From: Viscum album
Taxonomy: Eukaryota > Streptophyta > Magnoliopsida > Santalales > Viscaceae
DNA length: 64,000 nt
Reading direction: 5' to 3'
Assembly (NCBI GenBank): GCA_963277665.1
Contig: OY728122.1
Coordinates: 2,126,744,024-2,126,808,023, forward strand
The notes below the pieces were generated by a model, which was not told the origin of the DNA, made no database searches, and was given only the letters and a program-made list of their open reading frames with translations. The number at the start of each line of letters is the position of its first letter. The stretch's first letter is position 1. This document shows, one piece after another, positions 62,890 to 64,000 of the stretch. A program made the position numbers and the translations under genes.

Positions 62890-64000
62890 TTAATATTTTC
62901 ATATCTATCAGAGGGTAATGATTTTTTGAAAAGAGCAACAAGTTGATCTTGCATTCTAATAAAATGATGAATGATATTTCCTTTTTATGTCTGATCCCTA
63001 AGATAGTAATGACAAATAACTATTTATTTTTCATGATAGTGATGTGCATGATTTTTAATTAAGGCAATATAACTAGTATTATCACACAATATTTTTGTTT
63101 TCGTAAAACTCATTCCATAATATATTAGTGTTTGTCGCATCCACAATACTTGAGCACAACATCATCCAACTGCAACATATTCACCTTCAGTAGTGGAAAG
63201 TGCAACTGACTATTGATTTTTTCATTACCAAGAAACTAATGAATCTGTTAAGAAATGAAATGTTTTGGATGCACTTTACCGACCTATTTTACATCTACCA
63301 AAGTTAGTATCCAAAAATATTTTTAAAACAAAATCATTTCCAGAAGTATAAAAGAGTCCTAAATCAATGGTTCCCTTTAAGTAGTGAATTTTTTTTTCAA
63401 TACCTTAAAATGAGATTCCTTAGAATTTTATTTATATTTTTCACATAATCATACTGAAAAAATTAAATCTGGATGACAAGCTGTCAAGTATATTAAACTT
63501 CTTATCATACCTCTAAATGATATTGGATCTACTGGTTCCCTAGCTTCATCAATATCAATGGAATTTGAGGTACCCATGGGAGTACATAAACTCTTTTAAT
63601 TGTCATATTCATAATTTTTATGAATAATTTTAATATAGATTTGTTGATAAATATATGTTCCTTCTTATTTTTGAGAGATTTGAAAATATCAGAAATATGT
63701 TAACTCACCCATCATACACATTTCAAACTCATATTTCATTAAATTCACAAATGATTCTGTTAAAGAATGCTGAGTGAAACCAAATATAATGTCATCAAAA
63801 TAAATTTAAACAATTAATATTTTTTTCTTATATTTCATTATAAATAGGATTCAATCAACATTTACATTAACATAATTTTTTTGTAACAATAATCATCTAA
63901 GTTAATCATACAATGCTCTAGGGGATTGTTTAAGTCCATATATATCTTTGGGACATTTGAAAACATGTTAAATTTGTTTGTATCTTTAAAACTAGGAGTT
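62890..64000 (-). pseudogene. pol: Ty1/copia reverse transcriptase and RNase H, partial and broken
   Basis: Would copy element RNA and remove the RNA strand. From the edge: CPKDIYGLKQSPRALYD (about 63,965-63,910), the block of Ty1/copia RT with consensus LYGLKQAPRAWY. The polymerase motif Y-F-D-D follows, with both aspartates kept (63,791-63,796), then EFEMCMMGELTYF, PMGTSNSIDIDEA near 63,560 and SFRGMIRSLIYLTACHPDLI near 63,500, the usual linker to RNase H. RNase H ends with VALSTTEGEYVAVG (about 63,160-63,210), CCAQVLWMRQTL, CDNTSYIALIKN and MQDQLVALF near 62,940. Stops occur (for instance after FSV near 63,450), so it is not functional as it stands, but spacing is well kept. It begins outside the window. 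Confidence 0.92.

Larger units (their letters stand above)
57856..64000 (-). mobile_element. Ty1/copia element of Sirevirus type, 3' part
   Basis: Reading leftward from the window edge: RT (64,000 to about 63,410), RNase H (to about 62,890), a 0.75-kb spacer, an extra ORF (62,119 to 59,819), several polypurine tracts (59,608-59,361) and the 3' LTR (59,360-57,856). RNase H placed last in pol, before a further ORF, is the Ty1/copia layout. Multiple polypurine tracts and an extra 3' ORF are known traits of Sireviruses, a plant Ty1/copia lineage. The 5' half lies outside the window. Long stretches translate with few stops, so this copy seems less decayed than A, B or C. Confidence 0.88.

Overview
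The window looks like intergenic or heterochromatic DNA from a land plant, probably a flowering plant with a large, slow-turnover genome. The DNA is very AT-rich. Every recognisable coding trace belongs to an LTR retrotransposon: three Ty3/gypsy elements whose length, PBS type and pol order suit the chromovirus Tekay/Del group, and one Ty1/copia element with Sirevirus features. All are broken by stops and frameshifts, and the two LTRs of each element are strongly diverged, so the insertions are old. I found no host gene, tRNA gene, rRNA gene or CRISPR array.

Layout. 1-1,776: AT-rich, no gene recognised. 1,777-2,298: degenerate 48-bp tandem repeat. 2,299-12,019: AT-rich, unrecognised, with one possible LTR terminus near 4,324. 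12,020-17,130 and 18,650-52,740 (interrupted): two copies of a long unclassified direct repeat (repeat D), offset about 6.64 kb once the nest inside the second copy is removed. 19,044-48,015: a nest. Element C (minus strand, flanked by TAATA) sits inside the second D copy. Element B (plus strand, 21,353-40,334) sits inside the 3' LTR of C. Element A (plus strand, 26,242-36,373, flanked by GGAAT) sits inside the RNase H region of B. 52,741-57,855: AT-rich, with a 274-bp tandem duplication near 54.5-55.07 kb. 57,856-64,000: 3' part of a minus-strand Sirevirus-like element: LTR with a 23-bp minisatellite, several polypurine tracts, an extra coiled-coil-rich ORF, then RNase H and reverse transcriptase running off the right edge.

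How the parts relate. The insertion order is fixed by the nesting: D, then C, then B, then A. Each nested element still has two LTRs and gag-protease-RT-RNase H-integrase traces in the usual order. Removing A with one GGAAT copy makes the RNase H frame of B continuous across the site. Removing B makes the 3' LTR of C about 2,667 bp, against 2,672 bp for its 5' LTR. Boundaries come from LTR comparison by eye, PBS/PPT placement and target-site duplications; percent identities were not computed.
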